Translations under genes and position numbers: made by a program
Shown: positions 36,002 through 45,577 of the stretch, one piece after another
Layout: each line of letters begins with the position of its first letter
Position numbering within the stretch: the first letter of the stretch is position 1
The notes under the pieces: generated by a model
Seen by the model: the letters and a program-made list of their open reading frames with translations, nothing else
Told to the model about the DNA's origin: nothing
Database searches by the model: none
DNA from: an uncultured SAR116 cluster alpha proteobacterium
Lineage (GTDB): Bacteria; Pseudomonadota; Alphaproteobacteria; Puniceispirillales; Marisalimonadaceae
Assembly (NCBI GenBank): GCA_902615325.1
Contig: CACMOJ010000001.1
Span: 186,001 to 250,000 of the forward strand
Length of the DNA stretch: 64,000 nucleotides
Reading direction: 5' to 3'

Positions 36002-36930
36002 AAATGTTTGTAAGCATCAGTATTTAAAGGTTTATCCTTTGAGATAACTTCACCATTTCTACCTTTTTTTACAAAACCAATATTAGTCACTTTTAAACTA
36101 TGGCTTTTAGCTATCTTAGCTATTTTGTCTTTATGTGATGGTGGTGAAGTAAATAGAAGTTCATAATCGTCTCCACCAATCAGTGCCGCATTTAGTCTAT
36201 CTTCATATGACAACAAATCAATATCACAAATAGGTAAATTATTTAGATTTATTACAAATTCTAAATTAGATGATTTTGCTAAATGCCTACAATCTTGTAA
36301 AAATCCGTCAGATATATCTATCATTGATGAAACTAAATCTCTTATCTTAGAAGAGAACTTAATTCTAGGTTGGGGTAAATAGTATTTTAATTTAGCTTTA
36401 GAAAATTTTTTATCATTGTTATTTAAATTTAATAACCCAATATTTGATAAACCTAAAACACCTGTAACATATATAAGATCATTAATCTTTGATTTTGATC
36501 TGCTATACGATTTTCCATTTGGAACTGTACCTATTATATTTATTGTTATTGTAATTAAATTAAGTGCAGCTGTTAAATCTCCACCAAGTAATTTAATTTT
36601 AAATTCTTCTTGATCTTCTTTAAGTCCTTTTACAAAATTTTTAATGAAGTTTTTCGCTTTAACTTTTGGCAAACTTATTGACAAACTATAAAACTCAGGA
36701 TCGGCACCCATCGCAGCCAAATCTGATAAATTTGTTCTTAGTGCTTTTTTTGCTATGAGCTCTGGTGCTTCATCACCATTAAAATGAACATTTTCAACAA
36801 TTGTGTCTGTAGATACAACATAATCTAAATTTATTTTCGGTTTAAAAACAGCACCATCATTCATTAAAAATTGACTTTCAACTGATGAAATTGGTGCTAA
36901 ATACTTTTTGATTAAATCAAACTCATCCAT
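35998..36930 (-). CDS. thiL: Thiamine-monophosphate kinase
   Basis: ThiL phosphorylates thiamine monophosphate to the diphosphate cofactor that PdhA in this window needs. The 310 residues include STDTIVENVHF near the N-terminus, the LSDLAAMGADPEFYSLSISLP segment, GGDLTAA, SMIDISDGFLQDCRHLA and GGDDYELLFTS, the metal- and ATP-binding landmarks of the PurM/ThiL superfamily. It closes the nusB-linked riboflavin block as in other alphaproteobacteria, 7 bp after nusB. Confidence 0.95.
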   Translation of the reverse strand: MDEFDLIKKYLAPISSVESQFLMNDGAVFKPKINLDYVVSTDTIVENVHFNGDEAPELIAKKALRTNLSDLAAMGADPEFYSLSISLPKVKAKNFIKNFVKGLKEDQEEFKIKLLGGDLTAALNLITITINIIGTVPNGKSYSRSKSKINDLIYVTGVLGLSNIGLLNLNNNDKKFSKAKLKYYLPQPRIKFSSKIRDLVSSMIDISDGFLQDCRHLAKSSNLEFVINLNNLPICDIDLLSYEDRLNAALIGGDDYELLFTSPPSHKDKIAKIAKSHSLKVTNIGFVKKGRNGEVISKDKPLNTDAYKHF

Positions 36931-36937
36931 TAGTTAA

Positions 36938-37387
36938 TCAATCACTATTCAAAACTTTATTTAAAAAACCATTAGCAAAATCTGGCTCTCCACAAAAGTT
37001 ATTAAATAAACTTACATACTCATTAATTATTGTTTTTTTATCAAATTTTTTTAAAAACTTAAGTTCAAAAATAGACAATCTTAAAATATTAAGCTCATTT
37101 GCTCCTAATCTTCCAATTTTCCAATCTTTTGATAAGTGTTTTTCTATAATAGAGTCGTAAGCACATTTATTTTTATCAAAATTAATTAACAAATTATGTA
37201 ATAATTTAGCATCTAGTTCTTTAATTTCTAAATTTTCAAGTAAAAAATTTTTAAAATATTTATCAAATATTGATATTGATTCAACAAGTAGTTGATCACT
37301 AAATTGGTGTAAGTATAAAATTTGAATGGCAGCAATTCTAGAGGCTGTTTTCTTCCTAATAGATTTATGTCTAATATTTTCAATCAA
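36938..37387 (-). CDS. nusB: Transcription antitermination factor NusB
   Basis: NusB binds boxA RNA with S10 in rRNA antitermination. The 149 residues are an all-helical protein starting with RKKTASRIAAIQILYLHQFS and ending with FDKKTIINEYVSLFNNFCGEPDFANGFLNKVL, matching the family's N- and C-terminal signatures. It lies 2 bp after ribH and 7 bp before thiL. The ribH-nusB pairing is widely conserved in bacteria. Confidence 0.94.
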   Translation of the reverse strand: MIENIRHKSIRKKTASRIAAIQILYLHQFSDQLLVESISIFDKYFKNFLLENLEIKELDAKLLHNLLINFDKNKCAYDSIIEKHLSKDWKIGRLGANELNILRLSIFELKFLKKFDKKTIINEYVSLFNNFCGEPDFANGFLNKVLNSD

Positions 37388-37389
37388 AC

Positions 37390-37827
37390 TTAATCAACAT
37401 AATTATAATTTTTAATTTTCATTAACTTATAACAAGCTTTGGCAGCTTCGCCACCCTTTTCAAAAGATCTTTTTAATGCTTGATTATAATTATACGCTGT
37501 TATTATACCATTTCCTATTGGAAATGAATATTTAAGAGCCACATCCATTAAACCTCTATTAGTTTCATTACTAACAATTTCAAAATGATAAGTTTCCCCT
37601 TTAATAACACAACCCAAAGCAATATAACCTTCATATAGCGAACTTTTATTATTAGAGGTATTTGATTGTAAATTCAGTGCTTGTGGAATTTCTAAAGCAC
37701 CAGGCACCTCAAGTACATCAAAAGTAATAGATTTGTTTTTTAAAAAAACTATTGCTGATTTTAGCAAATTTTCAGATATCTCTTCATAATATTTTGATAT
37801 AATTATTAATACTTTTCCATTAGTCAA
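37390..37827 (-). CDS. ribH: 6,7-dimethyl-8-ribityllumazine synthase
   Basis: RibH joins the four-carbon 3,4-dihydroxy-2-butanone phosphate to the pyrimidine intermediate in the penultimate riboflavin step. The 145 residues contain VPGALEIPQAL, ALGCVIKGETYHFEIVSNET and GIITAYNYNQAL, including the catalytic histidine of the YHFE segment. A 4-bp overlap couples it to ribBA upstream, and nusB follows after 2 bp. Confidence 0.97.
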   Translation of the reverse strand: MTNGKVLIIISKYYEEISENLLKSAIVFLKNKSITFDVLEVPGALEIPQALNLQSNTSNNKSSLYEGYIALGCVIKGETYHFEIVSNETNRGLMDVALKYSFPIGNGIITAYNYNQALKRSFEKGGEAAKACYKLMKIKNYNYVD

Positions 37828-38921
37828 TCTAATCTCTCCCAGTCAACAATAGACAAATCAAAGCCCTTTAAACCAATTGCCTTTTTTACAGAATTTGATA
37901 AAAGAATCATTTTTTTTACCCCTAAATCAGAAAGAATTTGTGCTCCAACGCCATATTGACGTAAATTTACCCTATCTTTTGAGTCAATTTCTTCATTTAT
38001 CTTTAACTTCTTACTTAAAAAGTCTTTGTAAGAATCATTTATTATGATAATTACACCACTTTTTTTCATATCAATTTTCTTCATTGCCTTAAAAATCAAA
38101 TTATTTTGACCGTCTGAATTTAAATCTTCTAAGACGTCTACAATAGGATTAAATGAGTGAACCCTTACCAAGGTTTTATCTTCAGAAGCAACTATGCCTT
38201 TAATTAGGGCTAAGTGTTCAACTTCATCTATTAGACTTTTATAAACAATTATTCTCCATGAGCCAGTTGTAGAACTATTAAATGGCTTTTCATATGTTCT
38301 TATTAATAAATTTTCATTTTTTCTTCTATACGATATTAAATCAGCAATTGTTCCAATTTTAATATCATGTTTTTTGGCAAATATTTTTAAATCAGGTAGT
38401 CTTGCCATTTCTCCATTATCTTTCATTATCTCACAAATAACTCCAGATGGATTTAATCCACATATTTTCGCAATATCAACAATAGCTTCGGTATGCCCAG
38501 CTCTAATAAGTGTTCCTCCATTTTTTGCGATAATTGGAAAAACATGTCCAGGCGTTGTTATATGACTTTCATCATTTTGTTCATTAATAGCAGTTTTAAT
38601 TGTGATAGATCTATCTGATGCTGAGATTCCAGTCGTTACCCCGTGAGTTGCTTCAATTGATTGAGTGAAAGCTGTATCATATCTAGATTCATTTCTTCTT
38701 TCCATCAAAGATAATCCAAGTTTATCAGATTGTTGTTTAGTGATTGCTAAACAAATTAAGCCTCTTCCGTGTGTAGCCATAAAATTTATAACATTTGGAT
38801 TTACAAAATCACCCAGAATGCAGAGATCACCTTCATTTTCTCTATTTTCATCGTCTATTAATATAAATATTTTACCTTGAGAAGCTTCTTTAATCACATC
38901 TTCAATTTTAGATACTTCCAT
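37824..38921 (-). CDS. ribBA: DHBP synthase with degenerate GTP cyclohydrolase II-like domain (RibBA)
   Basis: Residues 1-200 are an intact 3,4-dihydroxy-2-butanone 4-phosphate synthase, with the metal site DDENRENEGD (23-32), HGRGLICLA (51-59), TPGHVFP and RAGHTEAIVD (140-149). The C-terminal 155 residues align in place with GTP cyclohydrolase II but lack its zinc cysteines: the segment after VRVHS (253-257) reads FNPIVDVLEDLNSD, with no C-x-C. The GTP-binding HRQEGR-type motif is also absent. Only the RibB activity can therefore be supported. The gene starts 1 bp after ribE stops and overlaps ribH by 4 bp. Confidence 0.93.
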   Translation of the reverse strand: MEVSKIEDVIKEASQGKIFILIDDENRENEGDLCILGDFVNPNVINFMATHGRGLICLAITKQQSDKLGLSLMERRNESRYDTAFTQSIEATHGVTTGISASDRSITIKTAINEQNDESHITTPGHVFPIIAKNGGTLIRAGHTEAIVDIAKICGLNPSGVICEIMKDNGEMARLPDLKIFAKKHDIKIGTIADLISYRRKNENLLIRTYEKPFNSSTTGSWRIIVYKSLIDEVEHLALIKGIVASEDKTLVRVHSFNPIVDVLEDLNSDGQNNLIFKAMKKIDMKKSGVIIIINDSYKDFLSKKLKINEEIDSKDRVNLRQYGVGAQILSDLGVKKMILLSNSVKKAIGLKGFDLSIVDWERLD

Positions 38922-38922
38922 T

Positions 38923-39540
38923 TCAATTCGCTTTTTGCTTTTGATAATTAATTAGATATCTAGAGAGTAAATCAATTTCGACATTTAAAGTGTCTTTAAC
39001 TTTTACATTTTTTAGGTTTGTATTGTCCCACGTAAAAGGCACGATGTTTACATTAAAATAATTATCTTTAACATCATTTACAGTTAGTGAAATTCCTTCA
39101 ATTGTTACTGAACCTTTTGATGCAATGTATGGTGATATTTCATCAGTTAATTTAATAAATAAAATTCTAGAACCTTCTTCTTCAATTATTTCTTGCACTT
39201 CAAGAATAGTGTCAACATGACCCGTAACGAAATGTCCTCCAATCTCATCTCCAACCCTTAATGCTCTCTCTAAATTAACAACATCTCCAATTTTCCAATT
39301 AGAAAGATTTGTTTTTTTCAAAGTTTCTTTACTTACATCAAAAGTTAGAGTTTCATTCTTTTTTTTTGTTAAAGTTAAACAAACTCCTGAACAGGCAATT
39401 GAACAACCAATTTTAATTGCATTTTGTAAATTTTCAAAATCCTCTAAATTTACTTTTTTGATTTCAATATCAAATGAATATATGTCATCATAAGTTATAT
39501 TTTTAACAACTCCTAAAGCTGAGATTATTCCGGAAAACAT
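38923..39540 (-). CDS. ribE: Riboflavin synthase alpha subunit
   Basis: Riboflavin synthase dismutates two lumazines into riboflavin. The 205 residues are two lumazine-binding repeats: MFSGII at the very N-terminus with IACSGVCLTLT, and the second starting GHFVTGHVDTI with TIEGISLTVND. That internal duplication and the length are typical. It sits 7 bp after ribD and 1 bp before ribBA. Confidence 0.96.
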   Translation of the reverse strand: MFSGIISALGVVKNITYDDIYSFDIEIKKVNLEDFENLQNAIKIGCSIACSGVCLTLTKKKNETLTFDVSKETLKKTNLSNWKIGDVVNLERALRVGDEIGGHFVTGHVDTILEVQEIIEEEGSRILFIKLTDEISPYIASKGSVTIEGISLTVNDVKDNYFNVNIVPFTWDNTNLKNVKVKDTLNVEIDLLSRYLINYQKQKAN

Positions 39541-39547
39541 AAGTAAA

Positions 39548-40657
39548 CTAAAACCTCCTTAATTCATAGATATCTTTATCAAAAATTTTAAAGTCAATAA
39601 GTTTCATATTTAAACTATTCGACATTGTTTTTAAATTTAAATTTTTAACAAAAGGCAATCCATCATTCCCAATAATTTTATCAGATCTAAAAAATGCAAT
39701 TTGATCAATTAAATTAGCTTTTATCATTTCACTACCGAATGTTGCACCACTTTCAATCAATAAATTCTTTATTTTCCTGTTTGATAAATCTTTTAAGATA
39801 AACAAAAGAAAATTTTTTTTATTTTTAATATAGACTAAATCAGCATTTTGTGGATAGTTTTTTATTTTGCTTTTATTATTTGAATTATGATATACGATTA
39901 ATTTTGTACTGTTTGAGTTTTTAAAAATTGAAAAACTGTCATTTAATTGTAACTCTCTATCAACTATAATTTTTAATGGACTGTATTTTTCTAGCCCATT
40001 TAATCTACAAGTTAGCTTTGGATTGTCATCTTTAACAGTAGTACTTGTGGTCATAATTCCGTCTGATTGAGCTCTTAACATATGTCCAAAATTTCTTGAT
40101 AACTTTGAACTAATCCATTTAGATTTTTTGTTTTTAAGTGCAATTTTTCCATCTAAGCTTATTGCAAATTTTAGTGTAACTAAGGGTCTATTAGATGAAA
40201 AGTTTTTAAAATAACCAATATTATAATTAAATCCTTCATTAATTAAAAAATTAGGATATACATTTATTCGAGATTTTCTTAATACTTCGAAACCCTTACC
40301 GGATGTTCTTAAATCCGGATCTAGGTTACTAACATATATTTCCTTTATGCCTGATTTTGAAATTAAGTCTGCGCATGAAATTCCGTTAACTCCTTTATGA
40401 GCACATGGTTCTAATGTAACGAATAAAGATGAACCTTTAAGCTCCTTCTTTGACATTTGAGAGATCAAGTTTTCTTCGGCATGTGGCCTGCCTCCTGGAG
40501 AAGTTCTAGCTCTTCCAATAACAAAATTATTTTTTACAAGAACACAACCAACATTTGGATTTTTACCGGTTGTACCCAAAGCACGATAAGCTTCAAGAAA
40601 AGCTTGATGCATAAAATATTTTTTTAATGAATTATCCACACTTACTTTAACTATCAA
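39548..40657 (-). CDS. ribD: Bifunctional riboflavin biosynthesis deaminase/reductase RibD
   Basis: The N-terminal deaminase domain holds the zinc site H59-A-E61, P84-C85 and C95, with NPNVGCVLV just before. The C-terminal reductase domain (about 150-369) shows [14 protein letters not shown] and [11 protein letters not shown]. Together they carry out the deamination and side-chain reduction after GTP opening. The frame opens with an ATG overlapping nrdR by 4 bp; the family's usual N-terminus would fit better with Met16 ([12 protein letters not shown]), so the first 15 residues are uncertain. Confidence 0.95.
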   Translation of the reverse strand: MIVKVSVDNSLKKYFMHQAFLEAYRALGTTGKNPNVGCVLVKNNFVIGRARTSPGGRPHAEENLISQMSKKELKGSSLFVTLEPCAHKGVNGISCADLISKSGIKEIYVSNLDPDLRTSGKGFEVLRKSRINVYPNFLINEGFNYNIGYFKNFSSNRPLVTLKFAISLDGKIALKNKKSKWISSKLSRNFGHMLRAQSDGIMTTSTTVKDDNPKLTCRLNGLEKYSPLKIIVDRELQLNDSFSIFKNSNSTKLIVYHNSNNKSKIKNYPQNADLVYIKNKKNFLLFILKDLSNRKIKNLLIESGATFGSEMIKANLIDQIAFFRSDKIIGNDGLPFVKNLNLKTMSNSLNMKLIDFKIFDKDIYELRRF

Positions 40658-41109
40658 TTTTCTTCAATTTGATCTTTTACAAATTTTCCAAAATCGCTAG
40701 CTTCTCTAAAGTTTCTATAAACAGAAGCATATCTTATATATGCCACATGATCAATTTGTCCAAGGGCATTCATAACTAACTCTCCAATTATATCAGATTG
40801 AATTTCAACTTCTCCAGATGACTCTAACTGTCTAACAATACCATTTTGAGCTCTTTCAACAACTTCGCTATCTACTTTTCTTTTTCTTAATGCAATTTCC
40901 ATAGACTTAACAATTTTTTCTCTATCAAAAACACTTTTTTTCCCATTTCTTTTTACTACTATGAGTTCTCTTAATTGTATTCTTTCAAAAGTTGTGAACC
41001 TTGATCCACAGCTAGAACAGAGTCTCCTTCTTCGAATAGAAGCACCATCTTCGCTACCTCTTGAGTCTTTCACCTGTGTATCATCAGTTCCACAAAATGG
41101 ACAACGCAT
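40654..41109 (-). CDS. nrdR: Transcriptional repressor NrdR
   Basis: NrdR senses ATP/dATP and represses ribonucleotide reductase genes. The 151 residues begin with the zinc ribbon [17 protein letters not shown] and LCSSCGSRF (CxxC twice), followed by an ATP-cone domain (about 45-140, [19 protein letters not shown]). This is full length for the family. It lies between glyA (20 bp upstream) and ribD (4-bp overlap), the normal alphaproteobacterial place. No nrd operon is in this window. Confidence 0.98.
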   Translation of the reverse strand: MRCPFCGTDDTQVKDSRGSEDGASIRRRRLCSSCGSRFTTFERIQLRELIVVKRNGKKSVFDREKIVKSMEIALRKRKVDSEVVERAQNGIVRQLESSGEVEIQSDIIGELVMNALGQIDHVAYIRYASVYRNFREASDFGKFVKDQIEEN

Positions 41110-41129
41110 AAATAATCTCCAATTTTGAT

Positions 41130-42422
41130 TTAATAAATAGGATATTTTTTACATATATCAATTATCTTACTTTTCACAACAGTCTGGATATTAGGGTCGC
41201 AAATATTATTTTTAAATCCGCAAATCACATCTGAGATAAGATTACCTATTATTATAAAGTCATTTTCTTTCAGTCCTCTAGTAGTGGCAGCAGATGTCCC
41301 TAATCTTATACCAGATGTAACTGAAGGAGGTGTTTCATCAAAAGGTACACCATTTTTATTACAGGTCACACCTGATTCTTCCAGAGCTTTTTCACAAGTA
41401 TTTCCTGTAATACATTTATTTCTGAGATCTACTAAAACAATATGATTATCAGTACCTCCAGATACAATATCAATACCTCTTTCCATTAGCGTATTTGACA
41501 AAGCTTTAGCATTACTAACTACATTTTGCGAGTAAACTTTAAATTCATCTTTCAATGCTTCACCAAACCCAGCGGCTTTTCCAGCAATAACATGCATTAA
41601 AGGGCCACCTTGAAGGCCTGGAAAAACTGCTGAATTAATCTTTTTAAATAAGTTTTCATTATTTGTTAATATCATACCTCCACGACCAGATCGAAGTGTT
41701 TTATGTGTTGTTGTTGTAACAATATCTGCATAAGGAATAGGATTTGGATGTACACCACCTGCTACTAATCCTGAAAAATGAGCCATATCAACCAAAAGCA
41801 AAGTATCATATTTATCCGCAATTTTTCTAAATTTCTTAAAATCTATAAACCTTGAATAAGCAGATCCTCCAGCAATAATAATTTTTGGTTTATAGGTTCT
41901 ACATAAATCTTCTATTTGTTCAAAATTAATTAATGAATCATTTTTATTCAAACCATATTGAATTGAATTGAACCACTTTCCAGACAAATTGGGTTTTGCA
42001 CCATGTGTCAAATGCCCACCTGCGTCTAAACTCATACCTAAAATAGTGTCCCCAGGGTTAAGTAGTGCCAGAAACACAGCCTGATTTGCTTGAGCACCAG
42101 AATGAGGTTGAACATTTACAAATTTCGCATTAAATAATTTTTGTGCCCTATTAATTGCTAAATCTTCAACCTTATCTACAACTTCACATCCCCCATAATA
42201 TCTTTTACCAGGATAACCCTCTGCATATTTGTTCGTTAACACGGAACCTTGTGCCTCCAAAACAGATCTTGAAACAAAATTTTCTGATGCAATCATTTCA
42301 ATCTGATTTTGTTGTCTTCTCTTTTCTTCCTCTAAAAATGAACTCAATATGGGGTCATATTCCTTAACACTTTTTTCAAAAAAACCTTCTTCATAAAATA
42401 ATATTTTTTTTTGTTCATTCAT
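41130..42422 (-). CDS. glyA: Serine hydroxymethyltransferase
   Basis: GlyA interconverts serine and glycine with tetrahydrofolate, feeding one-carbon metabolism. Visible landmarks are [53 protein letters not shown] and the PLP-lysine segment [14 protein letters not shown]. Length 430 is standard. A GAGAG Shine-Dalgarno lies about 6 nt before the start. The rpiB-glyA-nrdR-rib order is conserved in alphaproteobacteria. Confidence 0.98.
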   Translation of the reverse strand: MNEQKKILFYEEGFFEKSVKEYDPILSSFLEEEKRRQQNQIEMIASENFVSRSVLEAQGSVLTNKYAEGYPGKRYYGGCEVVDKVEDLAINRAQKLFNAKFVNVQPHSGAQANQAVFLALLNPGDTILGMSLDAGGHLTHGAKPNLSGKWFNSIQYGLNKNDSLINFEQIEDLCRTYKPKIIIAGGSAYSRFIDFKKFRKIADKYDTLLLVDMAHFSGLVAGGVHPNPIPYADIVTTTTHKTLRSGRGGMILTNNENLFKKINSAVFPGLQGGPLMHVIAGKAAGFGEALKDEFKVYSQNVVSNAKALSNTLMERGIDIVSGGTDNHIVLVDLRNKCITGNTCEKALEESGVTCNKNGVPFDETPPSVTSGIRLGTSAATTRGLKENDFIIIGNLISDVICGFKNNICDPNIQTVVKSKIIDICKKYPIY

Positions 42423-42431
42423 TTTTCTCTC

Positions 42432-42863
42432 TCAACTAATTTTTTTTAATCTTTTTGTATGTCTACCTTTTTCAAACTCTGTTGAAAGAAATATATCTAT
42501 AATCTTTTTTGCTGAGTTTAAAGAAGTTGTTCTACCACCTATCACTAATACATTAGCATCATTATGTTGTCTACTTAGTTTAGCCAAATCTTGATCAGAA
42601 CACAGAGCAGCTCTAATATGAGGATGTCTGTTAGCTGCTATAGACATTCCAATACCAGTACCACAAAGTAAAATTCCTATGAAATTTGAATTATTCTTCA
42701 TTTTATCAACCAAGATATCACAATAATCAGGATAATCTACTGATGAAGAATTTTTAGTTCCAAGATCGATTATTTTATGTGATTGTTTTAAAAGATACTC
42801 TACAATTTGCTCTTTTAAGTAAAAACCAGCATGGTCACATGAAATTAATATATTTTTTGTCAT
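42432..42863 (-). CDS. rpiB: Ribose 5-phosphate isomerase B
   Basis: RpiB interconverts ribose 5-phosphate and ribulose 5-phosphate; the latter is the RibB substrate used a few genes downstream. The 143 residues show ISCDHAGFYLKEQI, the SVDYPDYCD segment and LLCGTGIGMSIAANRHPHIRA (split by me into family signature and loop), followed by HNDANVLVIGGR. It is the first gene of the glyA-rib run and is separated from the DUF1467 gene upstream by 49 bp of AT-rich sequence. Confidence 0.96.
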   Translation of the reverse strand: MTKNILISCDHAGFYLKEQIVEYLLKQSHKIIDLGTKNSSSVDYPDYCDILVDKMKNNSNFIGILLCGTGIGMSIAANRHPHIRAALCSDQDLAKLSRQHNDANVLVIGGRTTSLNSAKKIIDIFLSTEFEKGRHTKRLKKIS

Positions 42864-42912
42864 AGATTTAAGCTTATTAATTATTTAACATAATTTAATA
42901 ACTTAAACATTA

Positions 42913-43131
42913 TTAAAATGAAATTTTAATTAAATAATAAAAAATTAAAGAAATGACTAATGATGTTATCAAAGATAAAAATAACTTAAGTAATAGATAG
43001 GTTTTTTTTGGTGAAGAATTAGCATGACCAAATTCATGATTTTCTGGTATTTCTAGACCTATCGGTAAGAAAATAAAAAAGAAAATTAACCAAAGTATGA
43101 AGACAACTACAAAAAAAGAAACTATGCTCAT
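42913..43131 (-). CDS. DUF1467 family small membrane protein
   Basis: This 72-residue protein has two membrane helices (about 4-24 and 47-68) joined by a short polar loop. The FILWLIFFFIFLPIGLEIPE start, with a helix ending in LPIG and a polar loop ending in KKTYLLLK, matches DUF1467, a small alphaproteobacterial family normally found just after rnj. Function unknown. Its start overlaps the rnj stop by 4 bp. Confidence 0.85.
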   Translation of the reverse strand: MSIVSFFVVVFILWLIFFFIFLPIGLEIPENHEFGHANSSPKKTYLLLKLFLSLITSLVISLIFYYLIKISF

Positions 43132-44789
43132 TGAACTCTATTGATATGAATATCTACTAAAGGTCTAATTGAAAATGATATTCTAATTTCTTTTAAAATC
43201 ATTTTTTTTAAAATTTCTTTTAAATTATCATCATCTAAAGTATCAGTTTCATTTAAGCCTTCAATGTAATCTTCAATTTTTAAACTTATTTCAAGTAATG
43301 CATTTTTCATTTTTTCAGTCTTTGATATTCCTAATTCTGTTAAAATTGGAACTGAAATTAAATTACCCCTATTATCTATGACTACAGAAGCCATCAAGAC
43401 ACCATTCCAAAGAGCTTGTTTTCTTATAGAAAATTTTTCATCTTTTAATGAAACAACTTTTTCTCCATCGAAAACTTTTGTATCCATTTCAATTCTGTCA
43501 ACACAGGTTGGAGTATCATCAACAAATTGAAAAATATCACCATTTTTAGGAATTAAAATTTTTTTTATTTTACAAGATTTTGCAATTTCAGCATTCGCTT
43601 TTAATTGCTCAAAATTTCCATGAACAGGTATTACTGTTTTTGGCTTGAGCATTGTGTACATATCTAAAATTTCATCCTTACATGGATGTCCTGAAACATG
43701 AATTGACTGATCATTGTTTTCATTAAAAATATTTACATTTTTTTCCAAAAACATATGTTCTACTTTTGAAATTTTTCTTTCATTTCCAGGAATTTTTTTG
43801 CTTGAAAATATAATTGAATCTTGATCATTTAGTTTTATTTTCTCAATCTTACCAGATGCAATTCTTGTTAGAGATGAATTGGGCTCTCCTTGCGAGCCAG
43901 AGCATATAACTAATAAATTTTTCTTAGGAAACTTTTCAATTTCGTTAATACCATAAAAAGTATAGTTTTTTTCAATAAGTCCAACATCGATAGCTGCTTC
44001 AATTGACCTCTTTATAGCTCTCCCTAAAATACATACTTTTTTTTCATTATTTTTTGCAATTTCTAGAATAGATTTAATTCTACTAATGTTTGACGAAAAA
44101 CATGTAACAATTATCAAACCTTTACTTTTAGAAATTATTTTTTTTAGACCATTATAAGCATCATTTTCTGAGGGGGTATAACCATCAATTAATGAATTAG
44201 TAGAATCACTAACTATAGTTGAAATTTTTAAATCTTTTAGAGCTTTTAATTCATTTATAAATGGTTTTTCTTTTAAATTTTTAGCTCCTTTAAATTTCCA
44301 ATCGCCTGTATGTAAAATAACATTGTTTTTTGTTTTTATTAATAAACTTACTGATTGAGGGACAGAATGAGAATTTTGAATAGTATCTATTTCAAATTCA
44401 TTTAAACGTATACTAGATTTCCTAGGGTAATGCTTTAAAGTTAATTTGTTTTTACTGCCATTATCTAACAATTTCTTTTTCAACATTGCTAAAGTGAATT
44501 CCGAACCCCAAATTGGGCAATTAATTTCATCAACAAAATACTGTATAGCTCCATAATGATCTTCATGAGCATGAGTTAAAAAAATCCCTAAAAGTTTATT
44601 TTTAATTTTTTTAATAAAATTAAAATCAGGTAAAAGTATATCAACTCCAATTTGAGTTTCATCAGGAAAAGCTATACCAAGATCCACTAAAATCCATTGA
44701 TCATTAAATTGATAAAGGTTTGCATTCATTCCAATTTGTTCAGAACCACCTACAGGAATAAAGCCTAGATTATTTTTTTTAAATTTCAT
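43128..44789 (-). CDS. rnj: Ribonuclease J
   Basis: RNase J is a metallo-beta-lactamase/beta-CASP nuclease with 5'-3' exo and endo activity in RNA processing. The active site motif H73-x-H75-x-D77-H78 is in LTHAHEDHYG; further ligands lie in LHTGDWKF and SDSTNS. The beta-CASP segment (CSGSQGEPNSSL and HVSGHPC) and a C-terminal domain follow. Length 553 is usual. It overlaps coaX and DUF1467 by 4 bp on each side, a translation-coupled string. Confidence 0.97.
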   Translation of the reverse strand: MKFKKNNLGFIPVGGSEQIGMNANLYQFNDQWILVDLGIAFPDETQIGVDILLPDFNFIKKIKNKLLGIFLTHAHEDHYGAIQYFVDEINCPIWGSEFTLAMLKKKLLDNGSKNKLTLKHYPRKSSIRLNEFEIDTIQNSHSVPQSVSLLIKTKNNVILHTGDWKFKGAKNLKEKPFINELKALKDLKISTIVSDSTNSLIDGYTPSENDAYNGLKKIISKSKGLIIVTCFSSNISRIKSILEIAKNNEKKVCILGRAIKRSIEAAIDVGLIEKNYTFYGINEIEKFPKKNLLVICSGSQGEPNSSLTRIASGKIEKIKLNDQDSIIFSSKKIPGNERKISKVEHMFLEKNVNIFNENNDQSIHVSGHPCKDEILDMYTMLKPKTVIPVHGNFEQLKANAEIAKSCKIKKILIPKNGDIFQFVDDTPTCVDRIEMDTKVFDGEKVVSLKDEKFSIRKQALWNGVLMASVVIDNRGNLISVPILTELGISKTEKMKNALLEISLKIEDYIEGLNETDTLDDDNLKEILKKMILKEIRISFSIRPLVDIHINRVQ

Positions 44790-45577
44790 ATATCTTTCTC
44801 TTGTGACAAATAAAAATATGCTAGACCATTTATTGTTAAATTTTGTTCAATTAGGTCAATTGATTTAATATTATTTTTAAAAACTTGACTTAAACCACCT
44901 GTTGCAATCACTTTAGAGGGTGAATGATATTTTTTTAGTTTGTTAATTAAACCTTCAATCATACACACATATCCCCAAAAAATACCAGACTCAATAGCTG
45001 ATATAGTACTTTTTCCTAATAAAGTATTTTTTTCATTATCAAGTGATTTAAGAGAAATTTTAGGTAACCTAGATGTTGATTTGTAAAGAGATTCAATTGA
45101 TAAATTAACTCCTGGTGAAATAATTCCTCCTAAGTATGTTCCTCCATTTCCAATAACATCAAAAGTCGTTGCAGTTCCAAAATCAATAATAATTGCTGGA
45201 TCAAATTTCATTTTTTTAACCGCGAATGCATTAATAAGTCTATCTTGTCCAGCTTCATTTGGATTTTGTATATTAATTTCAATATTTAATTTATCTGCTT
45301 CTACTCTTAATATAGGTAGTTCTAAATTATTTCTAAAATAAATTTCTATATTATTTAATATTTCAGGAACAACTGAGGCAATTGCAACACCGTCTATATT
45401 CTTTATATTATAATTATTAAATTTAAAACTTTGATTTATTATTAAAGAATATTCATCAGGGGTTCTTTTTATATCAGAATATATTCTGAATGATTTAAGT
45501 AGTTGAAATCCAGATTTCAACCGTTCATAAATAGCAAAAACTGTATTTGTATTACCGATATCAATAACTAAGAACAT
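44786..45577 (-). CDS. coaX: Type III pantothenate kinase
   Basis: CoaX phosphorylates pantothenate in the first committed step of CoA synthesis. Landmarks of the ASKHA-fold type III family are VIDIGNTNTVFAI at the N-terminus, the GQDRLINAFAVK segment, IIDFGTATTFDV and GGIISPGVNLS. Length 263 is typical. It sits between birA (10-bp overlap) and rnj (4-bp overlap); this birA-coaX-rnj group downstream of nuoN is an alphaproteobacterial standard. Confidence 0.97.
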   Translation of the reverse strand: MFLVIDIGNTNTVFAIYERLKSGFQLLKSFRIYSDIKRTPDEYSLIINQSFKFNNYNIKNIDGVAIASVVPEILNNIEIYFRNNLELPILRVEADKLNIEINIQNPNEAGQDRLINAFAVKKMKFDPAIIIDFGTATTFDVIGNGGTYLGGIISPGVNLSIESLYKSTSRLPKISLKSLDNEKNTLLGKSTISAIESGIFWGYVCMIEGLINKLKKYHSPSKVIATGGLSQVFKNNIKSIDLIEQNLTINGLAYFYLSQEKDI

